The notes under the pieces were generated by a model. The model saw only the letters and a list, made by a program, of their open reading frames with translations, made no database searches and was not told where the DNA came from. Of a stretch of DNA of 64,000 bases, positions 34,658-50,400 are shown piece by piece. How positions within the stretch are numbered: position 1 is the stretch's first letter; each line of letters starts with the position of its first letter. The position numbers were made by a program, and so were the translations under genes. This DNA is from Microglena sp. YARC (lineage: Eukaryota > Chlorophyta > Chlorophyceae > Chlamydomonadales > Chlamydomonadaceae): contig CM039462.1 in the NCBI GenBank assembly GCA_022414725.1, positions 10,791,177-10,855,176 of the forward strand, given 5' to 3'.

Positions 34658-37600
34658 ACACAAACACAAACAGAAGCAAGAACCCCCCCCCCCCCCCCCC
34701 CAGCACACACACACACACATATATACCACCACCACCGCACCTCCCCCTCCTCCCCTCCACACTCTCAAAACCGTCCTTGCAAGCACATTTTGTCATGTTC
34801 CTTTTATTATATTTTATGGGCACCTCACGCTGGTAGTGACACATTTATGCAAGGCCATACTCGAATATTGGTGTTGCCTCACTCCTTGCTCATATACCAC
34901 CTCAAATCATTAATCTGTCATGGCAGAATTGCAGTGAGCCCCATGCCCTCCATAATCCCATCCCTGTCTTGTTTCTTTGTATAGCAGACAAGATTCTAAC
35001 ATACATAGCTCTTCCATATTTTCTGTCCTGGCAGAATTGCCATGGGCTCGATGCCCTCCACTTTCTCTTACCTTATTGCTTTGCATGGAAGGCAAGATTC
35101 TAACAGACACCGCCCTCCCTTATGACAGGATGATGTTGGCTTGAAGAAAAAAATCATCACTGTCGGAACTGGATGGGAAAGACCTGCCAAGGGAGACAGT
35201 GTGACAGGTAAGAAACCAGGGAATGTTTGGTAATGGGTCAGGGGAGCCGAGGTGAACACAAGACGTTGATCCTCAAATTTCCAATTGGCTGATTGGACAG
35301 GGATTGTATGTCTGGAGGGCAAAGAATTGAAGAACCAGGTCCTCAGCCTTAGAAGTGGATTGGAAAAGGTGTCAGGAAGCCAGGGAGGTCCCAAGGGAAT
35401 GTGTGGTAATGGGTCAGGGCGGCAGGGGTGCACATTGGACAGTGATCCTCAGACTTCAAATGGGTGGATCAGACATGGATTGTATGTCTGGAGCATGGAG
35501 GATTGAAGAAGCAGATGCTCAACAGATGGGTGAGGGCAGCAGGGGGGGGACTCTAGACAGTGATCCTCAGACTCCAAATGGGTTGATTGGACAGGGATTG
35601 TATGTCTATAGGGCAAAAGATTGAAGAAGGAGATGCCCAATGATCGATTTTGACATGGTAATTGATTTTGAGGATGGTTGGAAGACCCCCCGGATGTTGT
35701 GGAGAGGGCTTGTCTTGGGAAAACTATGGTCTGTATATAGCGGAATGTAATGTAAAAAATTCAGTGGCTAACCCGGCAATTCATGTTTCTCTACAGCGCC
35801 TGGGTGAACCGTGTACCACAGCTAAGTTGTGGTCCAGCCTCACCGAAAACATACACGCCTAATAAGTAAATAGTATGCCTTATTACCAGGCGTGAGGTTG
35901 AGGGGGCCAGCCACCAATCCGACCTGTAGCCCTGTAAAATCCAAAGAGTCGGCTGAATTCCTATAATCAGAACTCTCCCTCCCTATGCACCTTAACTACT
36001 CCCAGGGCATGCTCCGCGCAGTTTGGGGGGCCATTTCTGACTACTTTAGCCAGGCCCTTGCGTCGCCATTCCTTCATTCCGTTGCAGCATGGCAAGGCGT
36101 TGTTGAAAAAAAACAGTGTGCCACTCTTGTTTTCTGCCTGGCCTGCAAACTCTGCACCTCACTTCCTCCCCCACTCTTGCCCTCCTCCACCACTTCCTCC
36201 CTCCCCCCATAGCCTTCTCCCCCCACTGGTGTGGTCCGAGGACCCCCTCTGGATAGCTTCCTGAAGACACGCTGACTTGGCGTACTGCTTTCTTTCTTTC
36301 TTTCCACCTCGCCTCTCCCCACTTGCCTCAGTTCCTCACAATCTTGGGGATGGGGGTGGGGGTGGGTGTGGGGGGGGGGGGGGTCAAGTAAAACAACTCT
36401 GAGCGTAGGGTATAAAAAAACTTTCTAGGTCCCCCAACCCCCCTGCTGCCACCTCCCACTCTTTCTTCTCTGCTGACCTGCAAAACCTGCCCCTCGCTTT
36501 CTTCAATCTCGCCTCTCCCCCATTTGTCGCAGTTCACTACACCGGCACTCTTTTGTCTGATGGCTCTAAGTTTGACTCCAGCCGGGACCGAGATGAACCC
36601 TTCACTTTTACGCTGGGACAAGGTTAGTCTGTGTAGTGTGAGTGTGTGTGTAGTGTCTTAGTAGTGTGTGTGTAGTTTGTTTGTAGTGTGAGTGTGTGTG
36701 TAGTGTCTTAGTAGTGTGTGTGTAGTTTGTTTGTAGTGTGAGTGTGTGTTTTTAGTGTGTAGGTAGTGTTTGTGTATTGTCTTTGCAGTGTGCGTGCAGT
36801 GTGTTTTTAGTGTTTAGTTAGTGTGTTTGTAGTGTGTAGAGTGTAGTGTTTCTGTAGTTCCAGTGAGAGAGGGAACTAAGGCGGTACTTGGCAGTACTCA
36901 GACTAGGCCATATGGGACAAGGTTAGTCTGTGCCCTTTTAAAGTATTATCAGCTAAAGCAATTCTTAGTGCTAGTCAAGTAAACGTTAAGCAAGTTTTAT
37001 CACTAAAACAACTTCTTACAATCTTACCAGCATTAAAACGATTCTTTAGCATCTCAAAAACAAGATTAGTTCAAAGTGTTGATATTTTCATGAGAACAAT
37101 TATTCATCTTCAATTTAAACGTTATTTTAAACGAATCTTAAATCTTGTTACAAAACTATATCTTAAGTAACTCTAAAAAATAGCTTACTCTTGTAAGAAA
37201 AAATGGCGATGTTAAGAAAACATCTTGGTGGTATTTCAAATACGATTAGGTGAAGTAGAAAACTTTGCTTGCTGTGTTATCAGCTGTCTTGCCCAGTAGT
37301 GCACAACAGGCTAGCAGCACACTTCCTTTGAACGGCTTATCATGAGTTGAAGCCTTTAGTACGTTTGTAGTACAGCTAAATCACTAGGAGTAAAGCAAAA
37401 TCGTCTTGAGATTTTACATCAAGCCAATTCAAGCCTATTCAAGTCGATTCAATTTAATTCAAGTCAAATCAAGTCAAGTCGAGTCAAGTTAATTCAAGTC
37501 ATTGAATGGAAATGGATGGTAGTTGGTGCCCCTCAGACAACCTTGCTTGCTGTCTTGTTAGCGGATAGCTTTTCTTTTCAGCCACGAGCAGCAGCTTCTA

Positions 37601-40600
37601 GGTACCCCCCCCCCGGATTCCCTCTTATCCAAAGCTGAAGCTACCTAGTGAACCTGGAAGCTCATATCGTCAGCTTGCCAGTACTCCTGGAATCTTTGGA
37701 TTTGGCCCAGTGGAAGTATCAGGGAGCTGCCTAGCGGAAAATATAAGCCCTGTTGTCCAGTAGAGTGCAATATATGTACTTCCACACCCTTCTATTCCCC
37801 TCCCTGACCCGGCAACACCATTCCACACCCTTACGCACCCTCATTTCCCTCCCAACAGTCCACAACCTTCCATTCCCCTCCCCGACCTGGCAACAATCCT
37901 CTACACCCTTATTTTTCTTTATGATTTGATATATTACAAGACAACACAGCAGGACATGCGTAATTGCTTAACTCACCGAGGCATAATATGTACTGGCAGG
38001 TGTACATATTTTGATATTTATTAGTATTAACCCGGTATTAACATTTTATTATTTGTCAATATTGATTTATAATATCATTAATATATATGTTATTATTTTT
38101 ATTATTTATTAATATTTATTTGGAGTGCAGACTTGTACTGGCAGATGTCCAGCCAGTAAAGTAGTATTCAGGAAATTTCCTGAGCACTACATTCCGAGTT
38201 CTTTGTCTGAATGCACTGCATTGCAATACCTCTTTCATGAATCCTTTTTCAGAATGATCCGCATCCTGATCTCTCTCACCCTCCCCACTTCTTTGTCTGA
38301 ATGCACTGCATTATAATATCTCGGCCATTAATTATTTGTCTGAATGATCTGCATCCTGATCTCTCTCTCTTTCTCCACTTATTTGTTTGAATGCACTGCT
38401 TTCTAATACATCTTTCATTACTCCTTTTTCTGAATGTTCAGCACTCAGATGTCTCACCCTCACTTCTTTGTCTGAATGCACTGCAGCATAATATCTTGTT
38501 CATGAATGATTAGTCTGAATGGACTGCATCCTTATGTGTCATCCATGAATGATTTGTCTGAATGCACTGCAGCATAATATCTTGTTCATGAATGATTTGT
38601 CTGAACGCACTGTGTTCTGATATCTCATCCATGAATGATTTGTCTGAACGCACTGTGTTCTGATATCTCATCCATGAATGATTTGTCTGAACGCACTGTG
38701 TTCTGATATCTCACCCATGAATGATTTGTCTGAACGCACTGTGTTCTGATATCTCACCCATGAATGATTTGTCTGAACGCACTGTGTTCTGATATCTCAC
38801 CCATGAATGATTTGTCTGAACGCACTGTATTCTGATATCTCTCTCCTCACCTCTTTGTTAGAACACTCTGCATGCATTCTAACATCTCTCTCCCCAATTA
38901 TTTGTCCGACTGTAGCTTTTTTCATCTAGGGTTGGGACGTGGGCGTTGGCACCATGAGGAGAATCTATCTCCCAAAATCTCTCTCACTTGTTTGCCTGAA
39001 TGCACTGCATTCTAACATCTCTCTCCCCAATTCTTTGTCTCACAGTAGGTTCTCCTATCAAGGGTTGCGATGTGGTTGTTGCCACCATGGGGAGAATCTC
39101 TCTCCCAAATTCTCCCTCACTTGTTTGCCTGAATGCACTGCATTCTAACATCTCTCTCCCCAATTCTTTATCTGACTGTAGGTTCTGTAATCAAGGGTTG
39201 GGACGTGGGTGTTGCCACCATGAGGAAGGGTGAGAAGAGCATGCTTACATGCAAGGCAGACTATGCCTACGGGGCCCAAGGCTCTCCTCCCAAGATTCCT
39301 GCAAATGCAACGCTGTGCTTCGAAGTGGAGTTGATCAGCTGGCAGAGCGTGAGCGACATCTGTGGCAATGGTGGCGTCATTAAGACCACCATTGTGGACT
39401 CCAATGGATGGCAGAAGCCTGGAGATATTGATGAATGCTTGGGTAAGTAATAGAGAAACAACATGAAGTCCAAACTTTAACTGTAATTGAAAGAGTCAAA
39501 CATGTAATCCGAACTGTCACTGTCACTGTACCTGGTAACTTAAAGTGTCATACATGAAGTGCTAACTGTAACTGCCACTGTAACTGGTCACTTAAAGAGT
39601 CATACATAGAGTTATAAGTCCAAACTGTAAATGTAAGTGTAACTGGTAACTTAATGATTCATGCATGGATGTGAAAAAGGGCATTTCTTTAAGGGCTATG
39701 GCTACTGCTTGGGTAAGTCTACTGCACGTGCTGCTATTGGTGTTGGTGGTCCCTACCCTTCTGTACAATGATTCTAAGCTATAGGCAGTCGTCGCTTTTT
39801 ATTACCAATAGGCGCCGACTGCCTATAGCTTAGACTGCCTAAACTTAGGTGGTTTTGCCGTCTTATGTCTGTGCCTTGTGCCTTGTGAGGTCTGCCTTGT
39901 GCCGTGAGGTCTGCCTTGTGCCTGCCGTGAGGCCTGCCTTGCGCCGTGAGGTCTGCCTTGTGCCTAGTGAGATGACTTAATACCACCATCGTGAACTCCA
40001 CTGGATGGCAGGAGCCTGGAGATATTGACGAAGGCTTGGATGGAGTCTGCTGCATGTGATGCTGTTGGTCCCTTCCCTTCCCTTTAAAAGAGTTTTCAGC
40101 ACTGTTGAAATCTTGGGGTCTCAGCCCAGAGGCTGGCTCAGGGATCCTCCTAAAAACAGCTCCTCGAACAGCTCAGCAACAGAACCGGATGTAGGCAGCT
40201 GTCGGGTGTGTGACCTGTTGGAAAAGTTTGCAACTAGGTTGGCACTCGTTTGTCATTTTCATTCTTGACAAATCTCTCCAGAAATTAAAAATCTCTCTCC
40301 ACCTCCCTCTCACCCACTGCCCTCACTGATTTGTTTGATTATTTCTGTACGATCGAATAATCCCCTACCCACTACCTATCACCCTCTGCCTTTATCTCTT
40401 TATTTAGATATTATGATATTCCTGAAAAATCTCTGCAGCCCACTGCCTATCTCATATATTTATTTATTTATTTATTTATTTATTCATGCATTTATTCATG
40501 CATTTATTTATTTATTTATTTGTTTATGTATATGTTCTTGAAAATCCACTGCCTCTGCTGCAGTCACCTTCTCAATCCATCACGTGGAGCGGAATGGCCC

Positions 40601-41390
40601 AGTTAAGGAAATACAATACAATAAAATAAATAAAATACGAGATACGATTTATATAATAAAATACATTCAATTATGCCGCAGTCAGCTTTGCCATCTATGA
40701 GCACGTGGAGCAGAAGGGCCCAGTCAAGGAAATAAAATATAATACGTAAAGCGAAGTAAAATGAAATATGAGATACACTATTTCATAAAATTAATAAAAT
40801 ACAAGTATGATGCAGTTACCTTTGCCATGTAAGAGCACGTGGAGCAGAAGGGCCCAGTCAAGGAAATACAATACAATATTTAAAATTAGTTAAAATGAAG
40901 TATGAGGTTCAATTTATAAAATAAAATAAATACAATTATGCCGCAGTTACCTTTGCCATCTACGAGCATGTGGAGCAGAAGGGCCCAGTCAAGGAAATAC
41001 AAGACAATATTTAAAATTAATTAAAATGAAATATGAGGTTCAATTTATAAAATAAAATAAATACACTTATGCCGCAGTTACCTTTGCCATCTATGAGCAC
41101 GTGGAGCAGAAGAGCTCAGGCAAGGAGGCAGGCCCCCCTTTTGGAAAGCTGATCTTCGAGACTGGACAGGAGGGCGCCAGATTCTGCGTCTTGGAAGCTG
41201 AGGCGGCCCTGGCTAAGGGTGGCAAGCCCACCATCCTGAAGGGAATCATTGAGGCTGTGAAGACGATGAAGAAAGGAGAAGTGGCACGCCTCACTCTCAA
41301 GCCTGAATGCAAGTTATCTCAGTCCATTGGTGGTGGTGATGGTGCCCCCCCCCCCCCCCCCCCCCCGCCCCCTCTCCATGCACAAACACT

Positions 41391-41428
<38 letters not shown>

Positions 41429-44400
41429 AACACATTTCTTCCCAACAGGCAACCCACCCACGCACACATAAACACACTGCCCCCCCCCCCCGCCCTCACA
41501 CACACACACACCACAACCACCCCCGAACACAAACACACAAGCACACATTAACACCCACCCACCCACCCACACCAAACTAAGACACATTCCACTATAAAGC
41601 AAGCGTGCTTTGTACCCGTAGATGCATACGGCTAAGAGGGCAATGCTCCTGACGTCCCTGCCGATGCAACTGTCAATGTAAATCTTGAGCTTGTACTGTA
41701 GAGCAAGAGCGCACACCCACCCACCTGCCCACCCACTCACACAAAGCCTCCCAAATGCATACGGCTCTGAGGGCAATGCTCCTGATGTCCCTGCCGATGC
41801 AACTGCCTATGTAAATTTTGAGCTTGTACTATAGAGCAAGAGCCCACACCGTCCCACCCACCCATCCACCCACACCAACCCACCTACCCACCCACCTTCA
41901 CACCCACCCACACACAGCCGCCCAGATGCCTACGGCTCTGAGGGCAATGCCCCTGACGTCCCTGTCGATGCAACTGTTTAAGTAAATCGTGCGCTTGTAC
42001 AATGGAGCAAGAGCCCACACCCACACACCCACACCAAAACAACCCACACCAAAACACCCACACCAACACACCCATCCACCCACAGCTGACTAGATGCCTG
42101 CAGCTCTGAGGGCAATGCTCCTGACGTCCCTGTCGATGTAACTGTCTAAGTAAATCGTGAGCCTGTACAATGGAGCAATAGCCCACACCCACACACCCAC
42201 ACCAAAACAACCCACACCAAAACACCCACCCACCCACAGCCGACTAGATGCCTGCAGCTCTGAGGGAAATACCCCTGATGTGCTGGCCGATGCAACTGTC
42301 AAGTATATCTTGAGCTTGTACATAGAACAAGAGGCCACACCCACCTACCCACCCACCCACCCACCCATCCACCCACACCAAACCACCTACCCACCCACCT
42401 TCCCACCCACCCACATACAGCCGCCCAGATGCCTACAGCTCTGAGGGCAACGCTCCTGATGTCCCTGCCGATGCAACTGTCGATTTAAATCTTGAGCTTG
42501 TACAATGGAGCAAGAGCCCACACCCACACACCCACACCAAAACAACCCACACCAAAACACCCAACACCAACACACCCACCCACCCACAGCTAACTAGATG
42601 CCTACAGCTCTGAGGGAAATACCCTGGATGTGCCGGCCAATAAAAACTGTCGAAATACTTCTTGAGCTTGTACGAAGGAGCAAGAGCCCCCATCCACCCC
42701 ACCCACCCAAGTACACCCACCTAAGTGCCCACCTACCCACACAGACCCCCCCCCACCACACCATCAACACCACCACCACCACCACCACCACTCACCAACA
42801 CACACCCTCACCCACAGATGCCTACAGCTCTTGAGGGCAATGCTCCTAATTTCCATGTGCGTGCCACTGTCAACGGATATATTGAGCTTGTGTGGTGGAG
42901 CAGGGCGATGGAGCAACAGCCCCCCCCCCCCACCACCACCACCACTACCACCACCACCACACACACATACACACACACACAAAACACACACACAAAACAC
43001 ACACACACACAAATACACCCACCTACCTACCCCTCTACCCACCCATCCACCCACCCACCCACAGATGCCCACGGCTATTTTTTTATATCTTTGACCGGCT
43101 AACTCCAGGTACCGGCCCCCTGCCTGTGGTCGGTACTCCAGGTACCGTCCCTCTAAGTACCGCCCCCCTGGGCGGTACTCCCAAGTGAGGGCAATGCCCC
43201 TGATGTCCAAGTACATGCAACTGTCATATACATACTTATTGAGCTGGTGTGGTAGAGCAGGGCGATGGAGCAACAGCCCCCACCCACCCACCCACCCACC
43301 CACCCTCCCACCCAACCCCCCACCCTAATACAACCACCTACCTACCCCTCTCCCCCCCCCCCCCCCCCCCCCTCCCCCCCCCCACCCCCCCCCCCACACA
43401 CACACACAGATGCCTACAGCTCTTGAGGGCAATGCCCCTAATGTCCACGTGCATACCACTCTTGACGTACATCTTGAGATTGTGCAGTGGAGCAGGGCGA
43501 TGGAGCAAGAGCACACACACACGCACACCAACCCATCCACACTGACCCCACCACCACCACCACCACCACCACCCACACACACACACACACCTGCACCCAC
43601 ACACCTACCCCCCACCCACCCACCCACCCACACCTACCCCACCCACACCCACCCCACCCACCCACTACACCCATCCAGATGCCTACGGCTCAGAGGGCAA
43701 TGCTCCTGACGTTCCTCCCGATGCAACTGTCGACGTCCATCTTGAGCTTGTGCGATGGAACAGGATGGAGGATGTCAGTGAAGATGGTGGAGTGGTGAAG
43801 AAGACAATCCATGAGGATGAGAGCAACAGCTACAATTACGCAAACGAAGGTGCCAAGGTGACAGTGCGCTACACAGGGCGTCTATCTGACGGCTCCATCT
43901 TCGATCAGCATGGCGAGGGCGATGAGTTCACATTCACCACTGATGAAGGTGAGGAGGGGCCTGCAGTGTGTACGTACATGTGTATGTTGGTGTGTATGTG
44001 TATAGGTGTGTGTATTTGTGTCAGTAGTGTGGGTGTGTATAGGTGTGTGTGTATTTGTGTTCGTAGTGTGGGTGTAGGTGTGTGTGTGGGTGTGTGGGTG
44101 TGTATATATGTGTGTGTATTTGTGTCAGTTGTGTGTGTGTGGGTGTGCATAGGTGTGTATGTGTATAGGTGCGTGTGTATTTGTGTTAGTAGTGTGTGTG
44201 TGTGTGTGTGTGTGTATAGGTGTGTGTGTATTTGTGTTAGTAGTGTGTGTGTGTGACAGTCCAGGGGTTGACAAGTTCACCAAGGATGAAGGTGAGGAGG
44301 GGCCTGCAGTGTGTACGTACATGTGTATGTTGGTGTGTATGTGTATAGGTGTTTGTATTTGTGTTAGTAATGTGTGTGTGGATGTGGGTGTGACAGTCCA

Positions 44401-47400
44401 AGGGTTGACAAGTTCACCAAGGATGAAGGTGGTGAGGGGCCTGTAGTGTGTATTTGCCAGTGTATGTTAATATGTATGTTTTCATGTGCGTGTTTGCGTG
44501 TGTCACTTTCCAGGGGTTGATAACTATGGTTAAAGGGACTTGCCCAACCTTGAGCAATTATAGCGTTTTGTAGTCATGATGGCCACCCGTGTATAAAAAA
44601 GGTAGCAGCTCTCGAGGTGTCTATAGGTGCCTCTTAGTGCTTAGAAGCTGCTACGCATAGTCCGTAAACCGGAAGTCTCGAAACGTAAGTCCCGCCAATT
44701 CAAACATGGAAGCGCTGGGGATTATTTCTACACGCTTTTGTCAGCTATACTGCGCCAGTGCTCTTAATCATCATCTGATCAGAGAAACAGTGTTGCTCAA
44801 ATATTTTTTCCCCCCAGGGCTTTTTTGTATACAGCGATCGCTTTTTTGACCCTGTGTACAGCTGTGTAGGCAAAATTATCGTTGTAAAAAAGCGAGCAGT
44901 TTATTGTTTGCCTTAGATGGCCTGAAAAAGCTGTTAAGGCTATAAAAGCTTTAAAAATGCTGTTGAAGCACTACGACGCTGTCTCTGGAGGAGACCTTCA
45001 ACCATAAAGCTAGAAAGAAAAAACTTTCAGATTTGAAAAATAAAAAACTGAATCCCTCATGCTACTTTCTTGTGCAGGGGAGGTGCCTGAGGGTCTGGAG
45101 CTGGTCTTGGTGATGATGACCAAGTGATCAAAACAACTTCAAGATCCCACCACCATTGTTTTTTTTTGTTTTTACTTCTGGATCTCCCAACCGTTATCCT
45201 AAGCAAAGTTGTACAGTGTTTGCATGAAAGCAGTTTTGCTCTGAGCTGGCAAGTTCGCAACTATGAAGCATAAAGAATTGTTCAGCATAGGCAAGAATTA
45301 CCTAATATTATTTATTATAATTATTAATTAAGTCCTATGCAGCATCGCAAGCGGCGCGGAAAATTTGCGGAGTGTGTTGGCAACGGCTTGACAGGTGGTA
45401 ACGAACTAGGGCTGACTGAAGCCAGTTAGTTAGACAGTTTGCTGACGTGTCAGGTTTCAATTTTTTCAGGCGGACGGTCAAACAGTCAAAGGGTAACCCT
45501 GGGGGCTCCCGCCCCCCAGAAGGGGGGGCTTCGCCGAAAACATCCATGTTCCCCTCTGGTGCAGGGGAGGTACCTGGCTATGGAGCCCCAGGCTCTCCCC
45601 CCATGGGGAGGTCTAGGGCGCGACCCCGGGCTCTCCCCACAAGATCCCCGCTATTCTTAACACTCTCAACATCATATGCCAACATATCCCCATTCCGACG
45701 AATGGCTCAATGGTTGAGCTCCTAGAAAGAACGAACGAACGAATCCCCACAGGTGCGATGTATTGTTTGCGGTCGATGTCAACCGCCATGGTAGCTTTGT
45801 CCAGGTAAAGTAGCAGCCCGTTCCCAACCGCAATAAGACGGGGCTCCCTTAATACCAAGCCCCACCAAGTGTTATCATTACTTGTTATACCAACATACCA
45901 ACATCATATCCCAACATACCAACATCATATCTAAACATACCAACATCATATCTAAACATACCAACATCATATACCAACATACCAACATCATATATAAACA
46001 TACCAACATCACATACCAACATACCAACATCATATACCAACATACCAACATACCAACATACCAACATCATATCTAAACATACCAACATCATATACCAACA
46101 TACCATCATCATATCTAAACATACCAACGTCATATATAGCCATACCAACATCATATCTAAACAGACCAACATCATATACCAACATACCAACATCATATCT
46201 AAACATACCAACATCATATCTAAACATAACAACATCATATCTAAATATACCAACATCATATACCAACATACCAACACCATATCCAAACATACCAACATCA
46301 TATACCAACATACCAACATCATATCTAAACATACCAACATCATATATCAACATACCAACATCATATCTAAACATACCAACATCATATCTGAACATACCAA
46401 CATCATATCTAAACATACCAACATTATATCTAAACATACCAACATCATATATAAACATGCCAGCATCATATAAAAACATACCAACATCATATCTAAACAA
46501 ACCAACATCATATCTAAACATACCAACATCATATCTAAATATACCAACATCATATACCAACATACCAACATCATATCTAAACATACCAACATCATATACC
46601 AGCAAACCAACATCATATCTAAACATACCAACATCATATCTAAACATACCAACATCATATCTAAACATACCAACATCATATCTAAACATACCAACATCAT
46701 ATCTAAACATACCAACATCATATCTATAATACCAACATCATATCTAAACATACTAACATCATATATCAACATACCAACATCAAATACCAACAAACCATCA
46801 TCATATCTAAACATACCAACGTCATATATAGCCATACCAACATCATATCTAAACAGACCAACATCATATACCAACATACCAACATCATATCTAAACATAC
46901 CAACATCATATCTAAACATAACAACATCATATACCAACATACCAACACCATATCCAAACATACCAACATCATATACCAACATACCAACATCATATCTAAA
47001 CATACCAACATCATATCTAAACATACCAACATCATATCTAAACATACCAACATCATATACCAACATACCAACATCATATCTAAACATACCAACATCATAT
47101 CTGAACATACCAACATCATATCTAAACATACCAACATTATATCTAAACACACCAACATCATATATAAACATGCCAGCATCATATAAAAACATACCAACAT
47201 CATATCTAAACAAACCAACATCATATCTAAACATACCAACATCATATCTAAATATACCAACATCATATACCAACATACCAACATCATATCTAAACATACC
47301 AACATCATATACCAGCAAACCAACATCATATCTAAACATACCAACATCATATCTAAACATACCAACATCATATCTAAACATACCAACATCTTATCTAAAC

Positions 47401-50400
47401 ATACCAACATCATATCTATAATACCAACATCATATCTAAACATACTAACATCATATATCAACATACCAACATCATATACCAACATACCAACATCATATCT
47501 AAACATACCAACATCATATCTTAACATACCAACATCATATACCAACATACCAACATCATATCTAAATATACCAACATCATATCTAAACATACCAACATCA
47601 TATCTAAATATACCAACATCATATACCAACATACCAACATCATATCTAAACATACCAACATCATATCTAAATATACCAACATCATATACCAACATACCAA
47701 CACCATATCCAAACATACCAACATCATATACCAACATACCAACATGATATCTAAAGATACCAACATCATATCTAAACATACCAACATCATATCTAAACAT
47801 ACCAACATCATATCTTAATATACCAACATCATATACCAACATACCAACATCATATGTAGCCATACCAACATACCAACATCATATCTAAGCATACCAACAT
47901 TATATCCCAACAGAACAACTTAATATAAAAACATACCAACATCATATCTAAACATACCAACATCATATACCCAACATACCAACATCATATCTAAACATAC
48001 CAACATCATACCTAAACATACCAACATCATATACCAACATACCAACACCACATCTAAATAAAACCAACATCATATACCAACATACCAACATCATATCTAA
48101 ACATACCAACATCATATACCAACATACCAACATCATATCTAAACATACCAACATCATATCTGAACATACCAACATCATATCTAAACATACCAACATCATA
48201 TCTAAACATACCAACATCATATCTAAACATACCAACATCATATATCAACATACCAACATCATATACCAACCTACCAACATCATATCTAAGCAAACCAACA
48301 TCATATCTGAACATACCAACATCATATCTAAACATACCAACATCATATCTAAACATACCAACATCATATCTAAACATACCAACATCATATATCAACATAC
48401 CAACATCATATACCAACCTACCAACATCATATCTAAGCAAACCAACATCAAATCTAAACATACCAACATCATATCTAAATATACCAACATCATATACCAA
48501 CATACCAAAACCATATCCAAACATACCAACATCATATCTAAATATACCAACATCATATACCAACATACCAACATCATATCTAAACATACCAACATCATAT
48601 ACCAACATACCAACATCATATTTAAACATACCAACATCATATCTAAACATACCAACATCATATACCAACATACCAACATCATATATAAACATACCAACAT
48701 CATATATAAACATGCCAGCATCAAATATAAACATACCAACATCATATCTAAACATGCCAGCATCATATAAAAACATACCAACATCATATCTAAACATACC
48801 AACATCATATACCAGCGAACCAACATCATATCTAAACATATCAACATCATATCTAAACATACCAACATCATATATAAACATACCAACATCATATACCAAC
48901 ATACCAACATCATATGTAAACATACCAACATCATATCTAAACATACCAACATCATATATAAACATGCCAGCATCATATAAAAACATGCCAGCATCATATC
49001 TAAACATAACAACATCATATACCTGCAAACAAACATCATATCTAAACATACCACACATATCATACCAACATCATATCTAACATACCAACATCATATCTAA
49101 ACATACCAACATCATATCTAAACATACCAACATCATATCTAAACATACCAACATCATATCTAAACATCCAACATGCATCATATATAAAACATACCAACAA
49201 TATCATTATATAAAACATACCAACCATATACCAACATCATATCTAAAACATACCAACATCATATACCATGCTATACCAACATCATATCTAAACATACCAA
49301 CATCATATCATATAAACATACCAACATCATATCTAAACATACCAACATCATATACCAACATACCAACATGCCAACATCATATAAACATCATGATATCTAA
49401 ACATACCACATGATATCAACATACCATACCACATCAATATACCAACATACCAACATCATATCTAAACATACCAACATCATATAAACATACCAACATCATA
49501 TCTAAACATACCAACATCATATCTATACCAACATCATATAACATACCAACATCATATCTAAACATACCAACATCATATACCAACATACCAACACATACTA
49601 ACATCATATCTAAACATAAACATCAACATCATATCCATACCAACATCATATCTAAACATACCAACATCATAACCAACATCATATCTTAACATACCAACAT
49701 CATATCAACATACCAACATCATATACCTAAACATACCAACATCATATCTAAACATACCAACATTCATATAACATACCAACATCATATCTAAACATACCAA
49801 CATCATATCTAAACATACCAACATCATATCTAACATACCAACATCATATCAACATACCAACATCATCTAAACATACCAACATCATATTAACATACCAACA
49901 TCATATCTAAACATACCAACATCATATCTAAAACATACCAACATCATATACCTAAACATACCAACATGATATCTAAACATACCAACATCAATATAAACAT
50001 CTAAACATACCAACATCATCATACCAACATACATGATATCAACATACCAACATCATATCTAAGCATACCAACATCATATCTAAACATACCAACATCATAT
50101 CTAAACATACCAACATCATATACCAACATACCAACATCATATCTAACATACCAACATCATATCTAACATACCAACATCATATACCAACATCAACATGACC
50201 ATACCAACATCATATCTAAACATACCAACATCATATCTAAACATACCAACATCATATACCAACATACCAAGCATCATATACCAACATATGCATATACCAA
50301 CATACCAACATCATATCTAAACATACCAACATCATATACCAACATACCAACATCATATCATAAACATAACATACCAACATCATATCTAAACATACCAACA

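Larger units (their letters stand above)
36623..39181. repeat. FKBP intron 4 with donor echo, 43-bp array and MITE-like element
   Basis: The donor junction tgggacaaggttagtctgtg (36613-36632) is repeated exactly at 36913-36932. A tgtgtagtgtcttagtag repeat fills 36623-36850. 36950-37500 is AT-rich with aagtcaattcaagtc repeats. A MITE-like pair of ends lies at 37590-37735. A 43-bp unit (tgtctgaacgcactgtgttc and following) repeats at 38598, 38641, 38684, 38727, 38770 and 38813, with older copies from about 38190. Confidence 0.85.

Noticed and set aside
34264..44322. His/Thr-rich and Val/Cys/Gly-rich frames over ac/gt and ccc/ggg tracts
   Set aside because: They are microsatellite translations (THTHTH, VCVCVC, PPPP), and the real exons lie in other frames nearby.
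45079..45130. Functional FKBP exon 8 at 45079
   Set aside because: It hits TGA after [11 protein letters not shown] and has no donor. The copy at 55695 continues with the rest of domain 3, albeit with indels.
46030..49063. Long open frames up to 365 codons on the minus strand in satellite B
   Set aside because: The 21-bp unit is a multiple of three, so frames stay open by arithmetic. The peptide is a 7-residue repeat ([14 protein letters not shown]) read in several frames at once, with no domain and no gene context.
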